A DNA stretch of 61,655 bases from Clostridia bacterium (GTDB taxonomy: Bacteria; Bacillota; Clostridia; Oscillospirales; CAG-272): NCBI GenBank assembly GCA_017410065.1, contig JAFQRL010000009.1:1-61655 (forward strand), given 5' to 3'. This document shows, piece by piece, positions 42,504 through 49,302 of the stretch. Each line of letters begins with the position of its first letter. The stretch's first letter is position 1. Under the pieces are notes generated by a model, which worked only from the letters and a program-made list of their open reading frames with translations, was not told the DNA's origin and did not search any database. Both the position numbers and the translations under genes were made by a program.

Positions 42504-42562
42504 TTTTTCGTATATTTCCTTTTTAATTGTTTTCGTTTTAGTTCTGATTTTTTATCCGATGA

Positions 42563-44104
42563 TCATCTGATCTCGTTTTCAATGGGCTTATCGAATGCCT
42601 CGGAGATTATCTTTTCGTCGGGTGCCTTCGTGAGAAGGGAGACCGCCACGGTGACGACCATTGATGCCGCCATACAGATAACTCCTATCATAGGTGATGA
42701 GCCGACGCCAGCACCAAGAGCCTCGCCGAAGGTGCAGCTATATCCCAGCTTATCGTAGCCGAAGAATACTATAAGTCCTGCGGTGAGAGTGAGCGAGGTG
42801 ACAATGGACGACCAGACCGCCGCGCGAGTGACCCTTCTCCAGATAACGCCGAGAACGTACGGGCCGATAAAGCAGCCTGCGAGAGTGCCCCAGCTGATGC
42901 CCATCATATAAGCTATTGCGGCAATGCCGAGCTTTTCGTTGAGAAGGGCAAGCACGACGGAGATAGCTATGAACACAAGGCAGAGCACTCGCATAACCGT
43001 GTTGGTGCGCTTGTCGCTTGCATCCTTATTTATTCTGCCCTTATAGATATCCACGGCGATCACCGATGCGGATGCAAGGGACACCGAGGAGAGTGTTGAC
43101 ATACTTGCCGAGAGAATAAGCACGGCGATCACGCCCATAAGACCTGTGGGAATGACCTTTGCCAGCATATAGGGGATTATATCGTCTCCGCCGAGAGCCG
43201 CCGTTTCGGGGAAAAGACCCGAAAGACCGCCAACAAAATATGCGCCGAATCCGATTATGAGAGCGAAAAGAGTGCTCACGACGGTGCCTTGGTTGATAGC
43301 CTTCCTGTCGCGGATGGCGTAGTATTTATGTATGGTTTGAGGAAGTGCCCAAACGCCGAAGGAGGTGAGGAGCACAAGGGAAAGGAGGGTCGCCGTGTGA
43401 CCGTAGATGCCTCGGGAGCTGCTGCCGAAGGTGATCCAATTGAGCTCGGGGTCTGAGGTGAGGGAGGAAAGATCCCAGGAGACGTTTTCGTGGTTCATAA
43501 AGCAGAACACCATAAGCGCAACGCCGATGAGCATTATTATTCCCTGGATAAAATCCGAGAGGGCTGTGGCAAAATAGCCGCCGAAGAAAAGATAAACCGC
43601 GGTGAGTGCCGCAAGAATGAGCATTATTATCCAACCCGGGATAGAGAAGACCGCCTCAAAGAGATTGCTCAAACCGTTATAGACCGATGCGGAATAGGGA
43701 ATGAGGAATATGAAGATTATAACTGCCGAGGCAAGCTTGAGATTCTTTGAGCTGTAGCGTCTCTCAAAGAATTCGGGCATCGTTTTTGAGCCGAGGCGCA
43801 CCGTCATATTTTTAGTGCGCTTGGCAAGCACGAGCCAGGCAAAGAGAGAGCCGATGACGGCATTTGCAATACCGATCCACACGGCGGCAAGGCCGTACTC
43901 CGAGCCAAACTTACCTGCATAGCCGATGAATATTACCGCTGAAAAATAGGTGGTGCCGTATGCAAACGCGCTCATCCAGCCGCCAAGTCCTCGCTTGCCT
44001 GCAAGCAGAAAGTCGTTGACCGATTTCGAGCGGTTGCGGGTGTAGACCGCGATGCCCACCATTGAAAGTGCGTAAAGTGAGAGAATAACGTAGTCGAGTG
44101 CCAT
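42563..44104 (-). CDS. Sodium:solute symporter (SSS family)
   Basis: A 513-aa membrane protein with about 13 hydrophobic helices. It begins with LYALSMVGIAVYTRNRSKSVNDFLLAGKRGLG, the typical SSS N-terminus, and has the family signature region FGVWALPQTIHKYYAI near 270. Members import proline, pantothenate, acetate, sugars or aromatic acids with sodium. Position at the head of a CoA-ligase and IorAB unit suggests an organic acid or amino acid as substrate. It has the only strong promoter of this 10-kb minus-strand block. Confidence 0.88.
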   Translation of the reverse strand: MALDYVILSLYALSMVGIAVYTRNRSKSVNDFLLAGKRGLGGWMSAFAYGTTYFSAVIFIGYAGKFGSEYGLAAVWIGIANAVIGSLFAWLVLAKRTKNMTVRLGSKTMPEFFERRYSSKNLKLASAVIIFIFLIPYSASVYNGLSNLFEAVFSIPGWIIMLILAALTAVYLFFGGYFATALSDFIQGIIMLIGVALMVFCFMNHENVSWDLSSLTSDPELNWITFGSSSRGIYGHTATLLSLVLLTSFGVWALPQTIHKYYAIRDRKAINQGTVVSTLFALIIGFGAYFVGGLSGLFPETAALGGDDIIPYMLAKVIPTGLMGVIAVLILSASMSTLSSVSLASASVIAVDIYKGRINKDASDKRTNTVMRVLCLVFIAISVVLALLNEKLGIAAIAYMMGISWGTLAGCFIGPYVLGVIWRRVTRAAVWSSIVTSLTLTAGLIVFFGYDKLGYSCTFGEALGAGVGSSPMIGVICMAASMVVTVAVSLLTKAPDEKIISEAFDKPIENEIR

Positions 44105-44139
44105 TTTCGTTTCCTTCTGGGATTAAAATAATATAAACA

Positions 44140-44168
44140 ATTATAGCGGCGAAGGAAGAAAATGTCAA
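44140..44168 (-). promoter_or_regulatory. Consensus promoter of the symporter-ligase-Ior operon
   Basis: Minus strand TTGACA (44163-44168), 17 bp, TATAAT (44140-44145). Downstream gaps are short except for hairpin array 1 and no strong terminator follows, so transcription could reach 33883. Confidence 0.85.
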
Positions 44169-44209
44169 CCTTTTTCGACAATATATGATTATGGAAGTTT
44201 TTAATATAT

Positions 44210-44689
44210 TTAATCGATATTTTCGATGGTCTTGCAAACATCGACCCAAGAAACAAATCCTGAATAGCGCTCAAGCTCGGGGATCGTGAGCTCTATGGCA
44301 CTGCTTGCACTGCCTGCGGCGGGGAATACGGTCTCAAATCTTTTGAGGGAGTTGTCAAGAAAGACTCTCACGCCCTCGTTTATGGCAAAGGGGCAAACGC
44401 CTCCAACCGCGTGACCGATGGTGGGCTCAACCTCATCAAAGGAGAGCATTTTCGCCTTTTGCCCGAAGGTGTGCTTATATTTGGAATTATCTATCTTTGC
44501 GTCTCCTGCGGCAATAACCAGTATCGCGCCGTCGGAAAGCATAAAGGAGAGGGACTTTGCGATCCTTGCCCCCTCAACGCCGAGTGCCGCCGCCGCAAGC
44601 TCAACCGTTGCGCTGGAGACCTCAAACTCGCGGATCTTATGGGCGATGCCAAGCTCGCCGAAATATGCTCTTACCTTTTCAATAGACAT
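44210..44689 (-). CDS. YbaK/EbsC-type aminoacyl-tRNA deacylase
   Basis: A 159-aa protein of the YbaK/ProX editing fold, which hydrolyses mischarged tRNA such as Cys- or Ala-tRNA-Pro. Visible signs are the conserved lysine in GARIAKSLSF, the GDAKIDNSKYK segment and the GGVCPFAI loop near 115. It matches single-domain free-standing members in length. It has its own promoter and stands alone. Confidence 0.88.
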   Translation of the reverse strand: MSIEKVRAYFGELGIAHKIREFEVSSATVELAAAALGVEGARIAKSLSFMLSDGAILVIAAGDAKIDNSKYKHTFGQKAKMLSFDEVEPTIGHAVGGVCPFAINEGVRVFLDNSLKRFETVFPAAGSASSAIELTIPELERYSGFVSWVDVCKTIENID

Positions 44690-44763
44690 TTTTATTGCTC
44701 CTTATTTTTTCGTTTTTTGCAATTTTTGCAAAAAAAGCTCGACATTTCTGAATGTATAGAACT

Positions 44764-44792
44764 ATTATACACCTTTTTCTCTGCTCGGTCAA
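44764..44792 (-). promoter_or_regulatory. Promoter of the YbaK-like gene
   Basis: Minus strand TTGACC (44787-44792), 17 bp, TATAAT (44764-44769). Confidence 0.75.
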
Positions 44793-44828
44793 GTATTAAT
44801 ATATAAATATTTTAAGGACAGGGAGGAG

Positions 44829-45585
44829 AGATGCAGCCCGATGGGCTGATGATATACACGGCTGTGCCGTGATGATATACAGCTCAAAGAGCTGATGATA
44901 TGCAACCTCTATGAGGTTGGTGATATACAACACTTGCGTGTTGATGATATACAGCCCGAGGCTGATGATATACACGGCTGTGCCGTGATGCATACCGTTT
45001 TTAACGGTATCTTGCGTTATTCGGCGTGTACGACCGACGAATAGCAAATATACAGCTCAAAGAGCTGATGATATACAAGGCTTCCGCCTTGATGATATAC
45101 CGCCGATGGCGGATTCCATACTGCGCAAAGCGCAGATTCCATACAAGGCTTGCGCCTTGATTATGAGAAACGAAGCAGGCACCGTCCGCTGTCATCTTGA
45201 GCGGAGGGCGAAGCCCGAAGCCGAAACCCGAAGGGCGACCGCACGCGGTCGGATCTCGGACGGAAAGATACAGCTCGTTGAGCGGATTTGAAGTTAGTTT
45301 TCATTATCCCGAGATATAGGTCGGGCGAGATCCCTTCGTCGCTTTGCTCCTCGGTTTTGCTCGCTCCTCGCTCGCAAAACTTCGACAGGCTCAGGATGAC
45401 AGGGAGGGATACAGCCCAAAGGGCTGATGATATACAAGGCTGTGCCGTGATGCATACCGTTTTTAACGGTATCTTGCGTTATTCGGCGTGTACGACCGAC
45501 GAATAGCAAATATACAGCTCAGAGAGCTGATGATATACAAGGCTTGCGCCTTGATGATATACCGCTCGTTGAGCGGATTTGGCTT
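44829..45585. repeat. GATGATATAC-linked hairpin array 2, with nested MITE-like element
   Basis: No gene is supported in this stretch of nearly 1 kb. It holds more than fifteen hairpin units joined by GATGATATAC or close variants (ATTCCATAC in part). Stems include AGCCC/GGGCT, ACGGC/GCCGT, AGCTC/GAGCT, AACCTC/GAGGTT, AACACT/GTGTT, AAGGC/GCCTT, CGCC/GGCG, CTGCGC/GCGCAG and CGCTC/GAGCG. The 66-bp core occurs twice, near 44989-45055 and 45449-45516. The array is interrupted at 45190-45401 by a MITE-like element. ORFs at 44796-45047 and 45294-45509 (minus) both begin with the same peptide because they read the same core. Confidence 0.85.
45190..45401. mobile_element. MITE-like element with imperfect 13-bp terminal inverted repeats
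   Basis: Begins TGTCATCTTGAGC and ends GCTCAGGATGACA, inverted with one mismatch. The interior has GAGATCCCTTCGTCGC and a Ser/Leu-like low-complexity CGCTCCTCGCTCGC. It has no ORF of a transposase. Small repeats with TGTCAT...ATGACA ends and an internal GAGATCC are widespread in bacterial intergenic DNA. It is nested in hairpin array 2 and so arrived after the array, or was carried with it. Confidence 0.65.
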
Positions 45586-45598
45586 TGCAAAAAACCGC

Positions 45599-45641
45599 AA
45601 AAAACGACAGCACATCGGAGATGAAATGCTGCCGTTTTTTC
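45599..45641. terminator. Terminator of the PlsC-like gene
   Basis: AAAAAACGACAGCA (45599-45612) pairs with TGCTGCCGTTTTTT (45627-45640), with one mismatch. On the minus strand it follows the stop at 45687 and ends in a T-run. Confidence 0.8.
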
Positions 45642-45686
45642 TTGAAAAGACTATAAATTGTAAATAACAGTTAGCAAAAAGCTTGA

Positions 45687-46487
45687 TTATTCGCCGTAAT
45701 ATTCTCTTGTGCGAATGGGAGCGGATTCCACGGTAGGCTCGCCAACGGGCTTGCCTGTTGCTATGTATTCGCGATAGAGCTTATTGATCTCGTCCCTAAC
45801 GTGGTCTGCTATCTGCTGCTTTGTGAGACCCTGTTTTTCAAGCTCTCTTGCGTAGATGGGCTTGCCGACGATAAGGCGTCTCTTTTTCTTTGTGACGTAT
45901 GTGGGGAGAAGCGGAACGTCCTCGCCGTACTTCTGATAATAGGTGAGGGCCAGCATAACGAATCCGGGGAATGCCTCGCGGATCTCGTCGAAATATCCCT
46001 CGGAGGAATCCTCGGGGTAGATTACCACGGAGGCGTTGTCGTTCAGGACCTCCATACTGTTTTTGATGGTTTGAAGGAAGCGCATATCGGTGTAGGTTCC
46101 GATCATCTTCATTCCCTTATAAACGAACTTTGAGAAGAATGCTTCGTAGGTCGCCTTAAGGGTGGCGATGAATTTGCCCTTGTGAAGCTTCTGAATGTAG
46201 AGAACGTTGCGAAGGTACTTGAAGCGCTCAACGTAATTGCCGAGCATACCGTGATGACCCCACATCATATAGTGCTTGGGATAAGAAACGGAGATGGACA
46301 TAGGTCCGCTCTTTGCCGAATGGATAGAGGGAATGATCGCCTTATCGGGAAGCTCCTTTACCATACTTTCAAACTCGCAATGGAAGAGGGGGCGGAAGAG
46401 GATCGTTTTGAAAAACGACCAGACGGGCTGGCGTCTTTTTGCTAATTTAAATTTAGGCCATTTTGTGTCCTTTGGGTTTTCGCTCAT
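45687..46487 (-). CDS. PlsC-like lysophospholipid acyltransferase family protein
   Basis: A 266-aa protein probably moving acyl groups onto glycerolipids at the membrane. It shows a degenerate HX4D-type block (WGHHGMLGNYVERFKYLRN near 95), the VVIYPEDSSEGYF block near 155 equivalent to the PEGxS motif, and PLLPTYV followed by VGKPIYARE. The first block lacks the canonical HX4D aspartate in the usual place, so activity may be altered. There is no clear membrane helix. It is a single gene with a consensus promoter at 46575-46603. Confidence 0.7.
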   Translation of the reverse strand: MSENPKDTKWPKFKLAKRRQPVWSFFKTILFRPLFHCEFESMVKELPDKAIIPSIHSAKSGPMSISVSYPKHYMMWGHHGMLGNYVERFKYLRNVLYIQKLHKGKFIATLKATYEAFFSKFVYKGMKMIGTYTDMRFLQTIKNSMEVLNDNASVVIYPEDSSEGYFDEIREAFPGFVMLALTYYQKYGEDVPLLPTYVTKKKRRLIVGKPIYARELEKQGLTKQQIADHVRDEINKLYREYIATGKPVGEPTVESAPIRTREYYGE

Positions 46488-46574
46488 TGGAATGGTCTCC
46501 TTTTGACTGCTTTTATTTTAAATAATGAACATTAGATATTAAATTGTCAGATAAAAATAATTTTGTTCCAACTT

Positions 46575-46603
46575 ATTATAAACAATTAGTTGGGTTTTGT
46601 CAA
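46575..46603 (-). promoter_or_regulatory. Consensus promoter of the PlsC-like gene
   Basis: Minus strand TTGACA (46598-46603), 17 bp, TATAAT (46575-46580). Confidence 0.85.
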
Positions 46604-46692
46604 GCCCCGATGTGTATTTCGTTGGGAGAGACCTTTCCATTATTCGGTAAAGCTTTGAGGAGGATCGGCAGAGGCGGCACAGATCCTGCGGC

Positions 46693-47223
46693 TTAATCGG
46701 ACATAAGAGCCTCAAAGCAGTCGTTTGTTTCGGGGGTGTCGAAGCGGATGCCGAGGATCTTTATATAGCGGGAGTAGTCGTAGTCGTAGGTGGAGAGAGG
46801 ACGGGCGTAGGCGTTGTCGGTCTGCGCGGCAACCAAGGGGTCCTCGCCGTCGAAGCCCACTATGATAAGGGTGTGGTAGTAGCCGTCCTCGTTTCGGGCG
46901 AGCTGGATTACGTCGCCGATCTCCGCTTCGTCTGCGGTCGCGGCTCTGCCGAAGGGTCCGACGTCTGCGTTTCCCGTTATGAAATTATAGAAAAATTCAA
47001 CTCCCGTCCAAGAGGGGGAGCGTTGGTCTAAGGATATATAGTACCAACCAAAGGTTGGTGTGTAGTTCATCTCGCACCCTCCCGCATAGATGCATTGGGA
47101 AACGAAATTCGTGCAATTGCCGCCGATGCCTGCAAAGTTCCCAAATCTCGGATTTTGGGAAAAGGCGTATTTTCTCGCGTAGGCAACGGCGTTCTCTCTG
47201 TTATAGGGCTTTGTGGCAAGCAT
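46693..47223 (-). CDS. Putative amidase-domain protein (Amidase_6 type)
   Basis: A 176-aa protein with the papain-like amidase pattern of PF12671: catalytic cysteine in GGNCTNFVSQCIYAGG (about 34-49), a Trp-rich segment, GDVIQLARNEDGYYHTLIIVGFDG with the histidine, and a late Asp-rich end. Related domains occur in sporulation or wall-associated proteins, usually with a signal peptide; none is present here. The ATG at 47223 is preferred over an in-frame TTG at 47250; GGAG lies 12 bases upstream, rather far. Confidence 0.78.
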   Translation of the reverse strand: MLATKPYNRENAVAYARKYAFSQNPRFGNFAGIGGNCTNFVSQCIYAGGCEMNYTPTFGWYYISLDQRSPSWTGVEFFYNFITGNADVGPFGRAATADEAEIGDVIQLARNEDGYYHTLIIVGFDGEDPLVAAQTDNAYARPLSTYDYDYSRYIKILGIRFDTPETNDCFEALMSD

Positions 47224-47302
47224 AGCTTGATAGGTCTCCTTTATATGCAAATTTTATAATTTTATTTTATTCGGAGCGGTAATATTTTGTGAAAAAAATA
47301 TG

Positions 47303-47331
47303 TTGATTTTTTCCTTTGACGGTTGTATAAT
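47303..47331 (+). promoter_or_regulatory. Promoter of guaA
   Basis: TTGATT (47303-47308), 17 bp, TATAAT (47326-47331). No purine riboswitch was seen in the short leader. Confidence 0.7.
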
Positions 47332-47386
47332 ATTTGTATAGAAATTTATTTAAATTCAAAGCTTTAAAAAATTGGAGGAAGAAAAA

Positions 47387-48388
47387 ATGGATTCCGTCAG
47401 AAGACCCGAAAATATGGCGCGTATAACCACGGCGGCTCTTGCAGAGGCGTTTATTGCCGAGCAGGTAAAGGAGATCCGCGAGACTGTGGGAGACAAAAAG
47501 GTGCTCCTTGCTCTCTCGGGCGGTGTGGACAGCTCGGTGGTTGCCGCACTTCTTATCAAGGCTATCGGCTCACAGCTTATATCGGTGCACGTAAATCACG
47601 GACTTATGCGCAAGGGTGAATCCGAGCAGGTCATCGAGGTTTTCAGAAATCAGCTTAAGGCAAACCTCGTTTATATCGACGCTACGGACAGATACCTTGA
47701 TAAGCTTGCCGGTGTTGCGGACCCCGAGAAAAAGAGAAAGATCATAGGCGCGGAGTTCATTCGTATCTTTGAGGAGGAGGCTCGCAAGCTTTCGGGCGTT
47801 GAGTTCCTCGCTCAGGGCACTATATATCCCGACATTCTTGAAAGCATCAAGCAGGCAGAGGGCAAAAAGGCGGTCAAGTCTCACCATAACGTCGGCGGAC
47901 TTCCCGAGGATATGCAGTTTGCTCTCATTGAGCCCATAAAGCTCCTTTATAAGGACGAGGTCAGAGTGGTCGGCGAGGCTCTCGGTCTGCCTCACGGTAT
48001 GGTATACCGTCAGCCCTTCCCCGGACCCGGTCTCGGCGTTCGTTGTCTCGGCGCTATCACAAGAGATAGGCTTGAGGCACTTCGCGAGGCAGATGCGATC
48101 CTTCGCGAGGAGTTCGATAACTGCGGACTTGCAGAGCGGGTGTGGCAGTATTTCATCGCGGTTCCCGATATCAAGAGCGTTGGCGTTAAGGACGATAGCC
48201 GCTACGAGGGCTGGCCCGCCATCATTCGCGCCGTGAACACCAAGGACGCAATGACCGCCACCATCGAGGAGATCCCCTATCCCGTGCTCCATAAGATCAC
48301 CGCTCGCATCACAAGCGAGGTGAAGGGAATAAATCGCGTTCTTATGGACCTGACACCAAAACCGACGGGAACGATCGAATGGGAATAA
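47387..48388 (+). CDS. guaA: GMP synthase, ATP-pyrophosphatase/dimerisation part only
   Basis: Amidates XMP to GMP. The 333-aa protein starts directly with the ATP-pyrophosphatase domain: PP-loop LALSGGVDSS (about 42-51), HVNHGLMRKGE, the substrate loop QGTIYPDI, SHHNVGGLP, and the C-terminal dimerisation domain ending KPTGTIEWE. The usual N-terminal glutamine amidotransferase domain (about 200 aa) is absent and no such ORF lies upstream, so ammonia must come directly or from a separate subunit elsewhere, as in archaeal-type two-subunit enzymes. The ATG at 47387 follows TTGGAGGAAG; the upstream TTG overlaps that ribosome site. Its 3' end coincides with the left edge of a foreign island. Confidence 0.92.
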   Translation: MDSVRRPENMARITTAALAEAFIAEQVKEIRETVGDKKVLLALSGGVDSSVVAALLIKAIGSQLISVHVNHGLMRKGESEQVIEVFRNQLKANLVYIDATDRYLDKLAGVADPEKKRKIIGAEFIRIFEEEARKLSGVEFLAQGTIYPDILESIKQAEGKKAVKSHHNVGGLPEDMQFALIEPIKLLYKDEVRVVGEALGLPHGMVYRQPFPGPGLGVRCLGAITRDRLEALREADAILREEFDNCGLAERVWQYFIAVPDIKSVGVKDDSRYEGWPAIIRAVNTKDAMTATIEEIPYPVLHKITARITSEVKGINRVLMDLTPKPTGTIEWE

Positions 48389-48485
48389 TTTCGCAGAGGC
48401 ACTTTCTCGGCTGTAGAGCCGTAAAAGTCCCGATTTTGCGAAGTTGTGGCAACGATTTGGCAACAAAATTTCATTTTTCATAAGT

Positions 48486-48527
48486 AAAGAGCTAACTGAT
48501 TTAGATTAAGACAGTTAGCTCTTTTTG
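48486..48527 (+). terminator. Terminator after guaA
   Basis: AAAGAGCTAACTG (48486-48498) pairs with CAGTTAGCTCTTTTT (48512-48526). It lies about 100 bp past the guaA stop, inside the island edge. The rest of 48389-48653 holds only a 36-aa ORF at 48563-48673 of doubtful reality. Confidence 0.85.
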
Positions 48528-48653
48528 TTTTCTGTATTTTCTTTGTTGCCTACCTTGCAAAAATGCTTTCCACGATGGGTTATATGACAGCCTTTATCAA
48601 AGCAGCCAGCGAGCTGGCGAAAAACCATACCAAGAATTTAAGGAGGAATGGTA

Positions 48654-48899
48654 ATGAAAATACTGTCGTGTGAATTTAACATTGATGCCGCTTGCGTAGA
48701 GTTGAAATTAGCAGACGGAACAATGCTCTCCATTGACTGTACAGCGGTGGAGAATGAAGTGGCAGACAATATGTATCAGCGATCTGAGCTGGATTGGCTG
48801 ATCTATAACGCTCCGTTGGAATACGCCGATCTGATTTTGAATGGTGATCCGGAGAAATATTTGAAAACAGTAACCGTGAATAAGCCGTTTGAAAACTGA
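48654..48899 (+). CDS. DUF6061-type small protein of mobile elements
   Basis: An 81-aa acidic protein beginning MKILSCEFNIDAACVELKL, with a central YQRSELDWLIYNAPLEYADL. It resembles DUF6061 proteins that I associate with integrative elements of gut Bacillota (family recognition from memory, not searched). Function unknown. The ATG at 48654 follows AAGGAGGAATGGTA; the in-frame ATG two codons earlier is too close to that site. It stands alone at the left end of the island and supports a mobile origin. Confidence 0.7.
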   Translation: MKILSCEFNIDAACVELKLADGTMLSIDCTAVENEVADNMYQRSELDWLIYNAPLEYADLILNGDPEKYLKTVTVNKPFEN

Positions 48900-48981
48900 G
48901 TGAGACGAATGCAGGGCGACACATCCAAGTGATTCGCCCTGCATTTGCGTATTGAACATTTTTTATCTTTTTTCGTGAACA

Positions 48982-49035
48982 AATTACATTTTCGTGTAAT
49001 TACTTATTGATTTTAGGAAGAACTTGTGCTATAAT
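48982..49035 (+). promoter_or_regulatory. Promoter and inverted-repeat operator of the XRE-methyltransferase operon
   Basis: TTGATT (49007-49012), 17 bp, TATAAT (49030-49035). Just upstream an inverted repeat AATTACA...TGTAATT (48982-49001) is placed for binding by the XRE protein encoded next. Confidence 0.65.
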
Positions 49036-49073
49036 ATACTGGAATACATTTACGTGGTTAAGAGGTGCTTATT

Positions 49074-49292
49074 ATGGCTGTTAGTTACAATAAACTTTGG
49101 AAACTGCTTATTGATAAAAATATGAAAAAGAAAGAACTCGGAGAAGTTGCTGGAATAAGTAATTCTCTTATTGCCAAGCTCGGAAAAAACGAAAATGTTA
49201 CTGTTGACGTACTGGTTAGAATTTGTTCTGCCCTTGATTGCGGGATAGAAGATATTTTGGAAATCAACACAAAAGATACTTGCAACGATTAA
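49074..49292 (+). CDS. XRE-family helix-turn-helix regulator
   Basis: A 72-aa single-domain DNA-binding protein of the Cro/C1 type: helix-turn-helix at about 16-36 (KKKELGEVAGISNSLIAKL) with five helices in all and no ligand domain. It lies 10 bp before an XRE-methyltransferase fusion gene and behind an inverted-repeat operator, so it probably controls methyltransferase expression. The start at 49074 follows GAGGTGCTTATT. Confidence 0.88.
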   Translation: MAVSYNKLWKLLIDKNMKKKELGEVAGISNSLIAKLGKNENVTVDVLVRICSALDCGIEDILEINTKDTCND

Positions 49293-49302
49293 TGGAGGGG
49301 CT

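Noticed and set aside
40937..45509. Three minus-strand ORFs (40937-41143, 44796-45047, 45294-45509) starting with the same peptide MLFVGRTRRITQDTVKNG
   Set aside because: They look like a conserved small protein family but only read the 66-bp repeat core and its hairpins; there is no ribosome site and the sequences diverge into palindrome read-through.
41000..45585. Possible CRISPR arrays
   Set aside because: The repeated part is a 10-base linker and the variable part is always a perfect hairpin of the same short size. Spacers do not resemble captured DNA and no cas gene is near.
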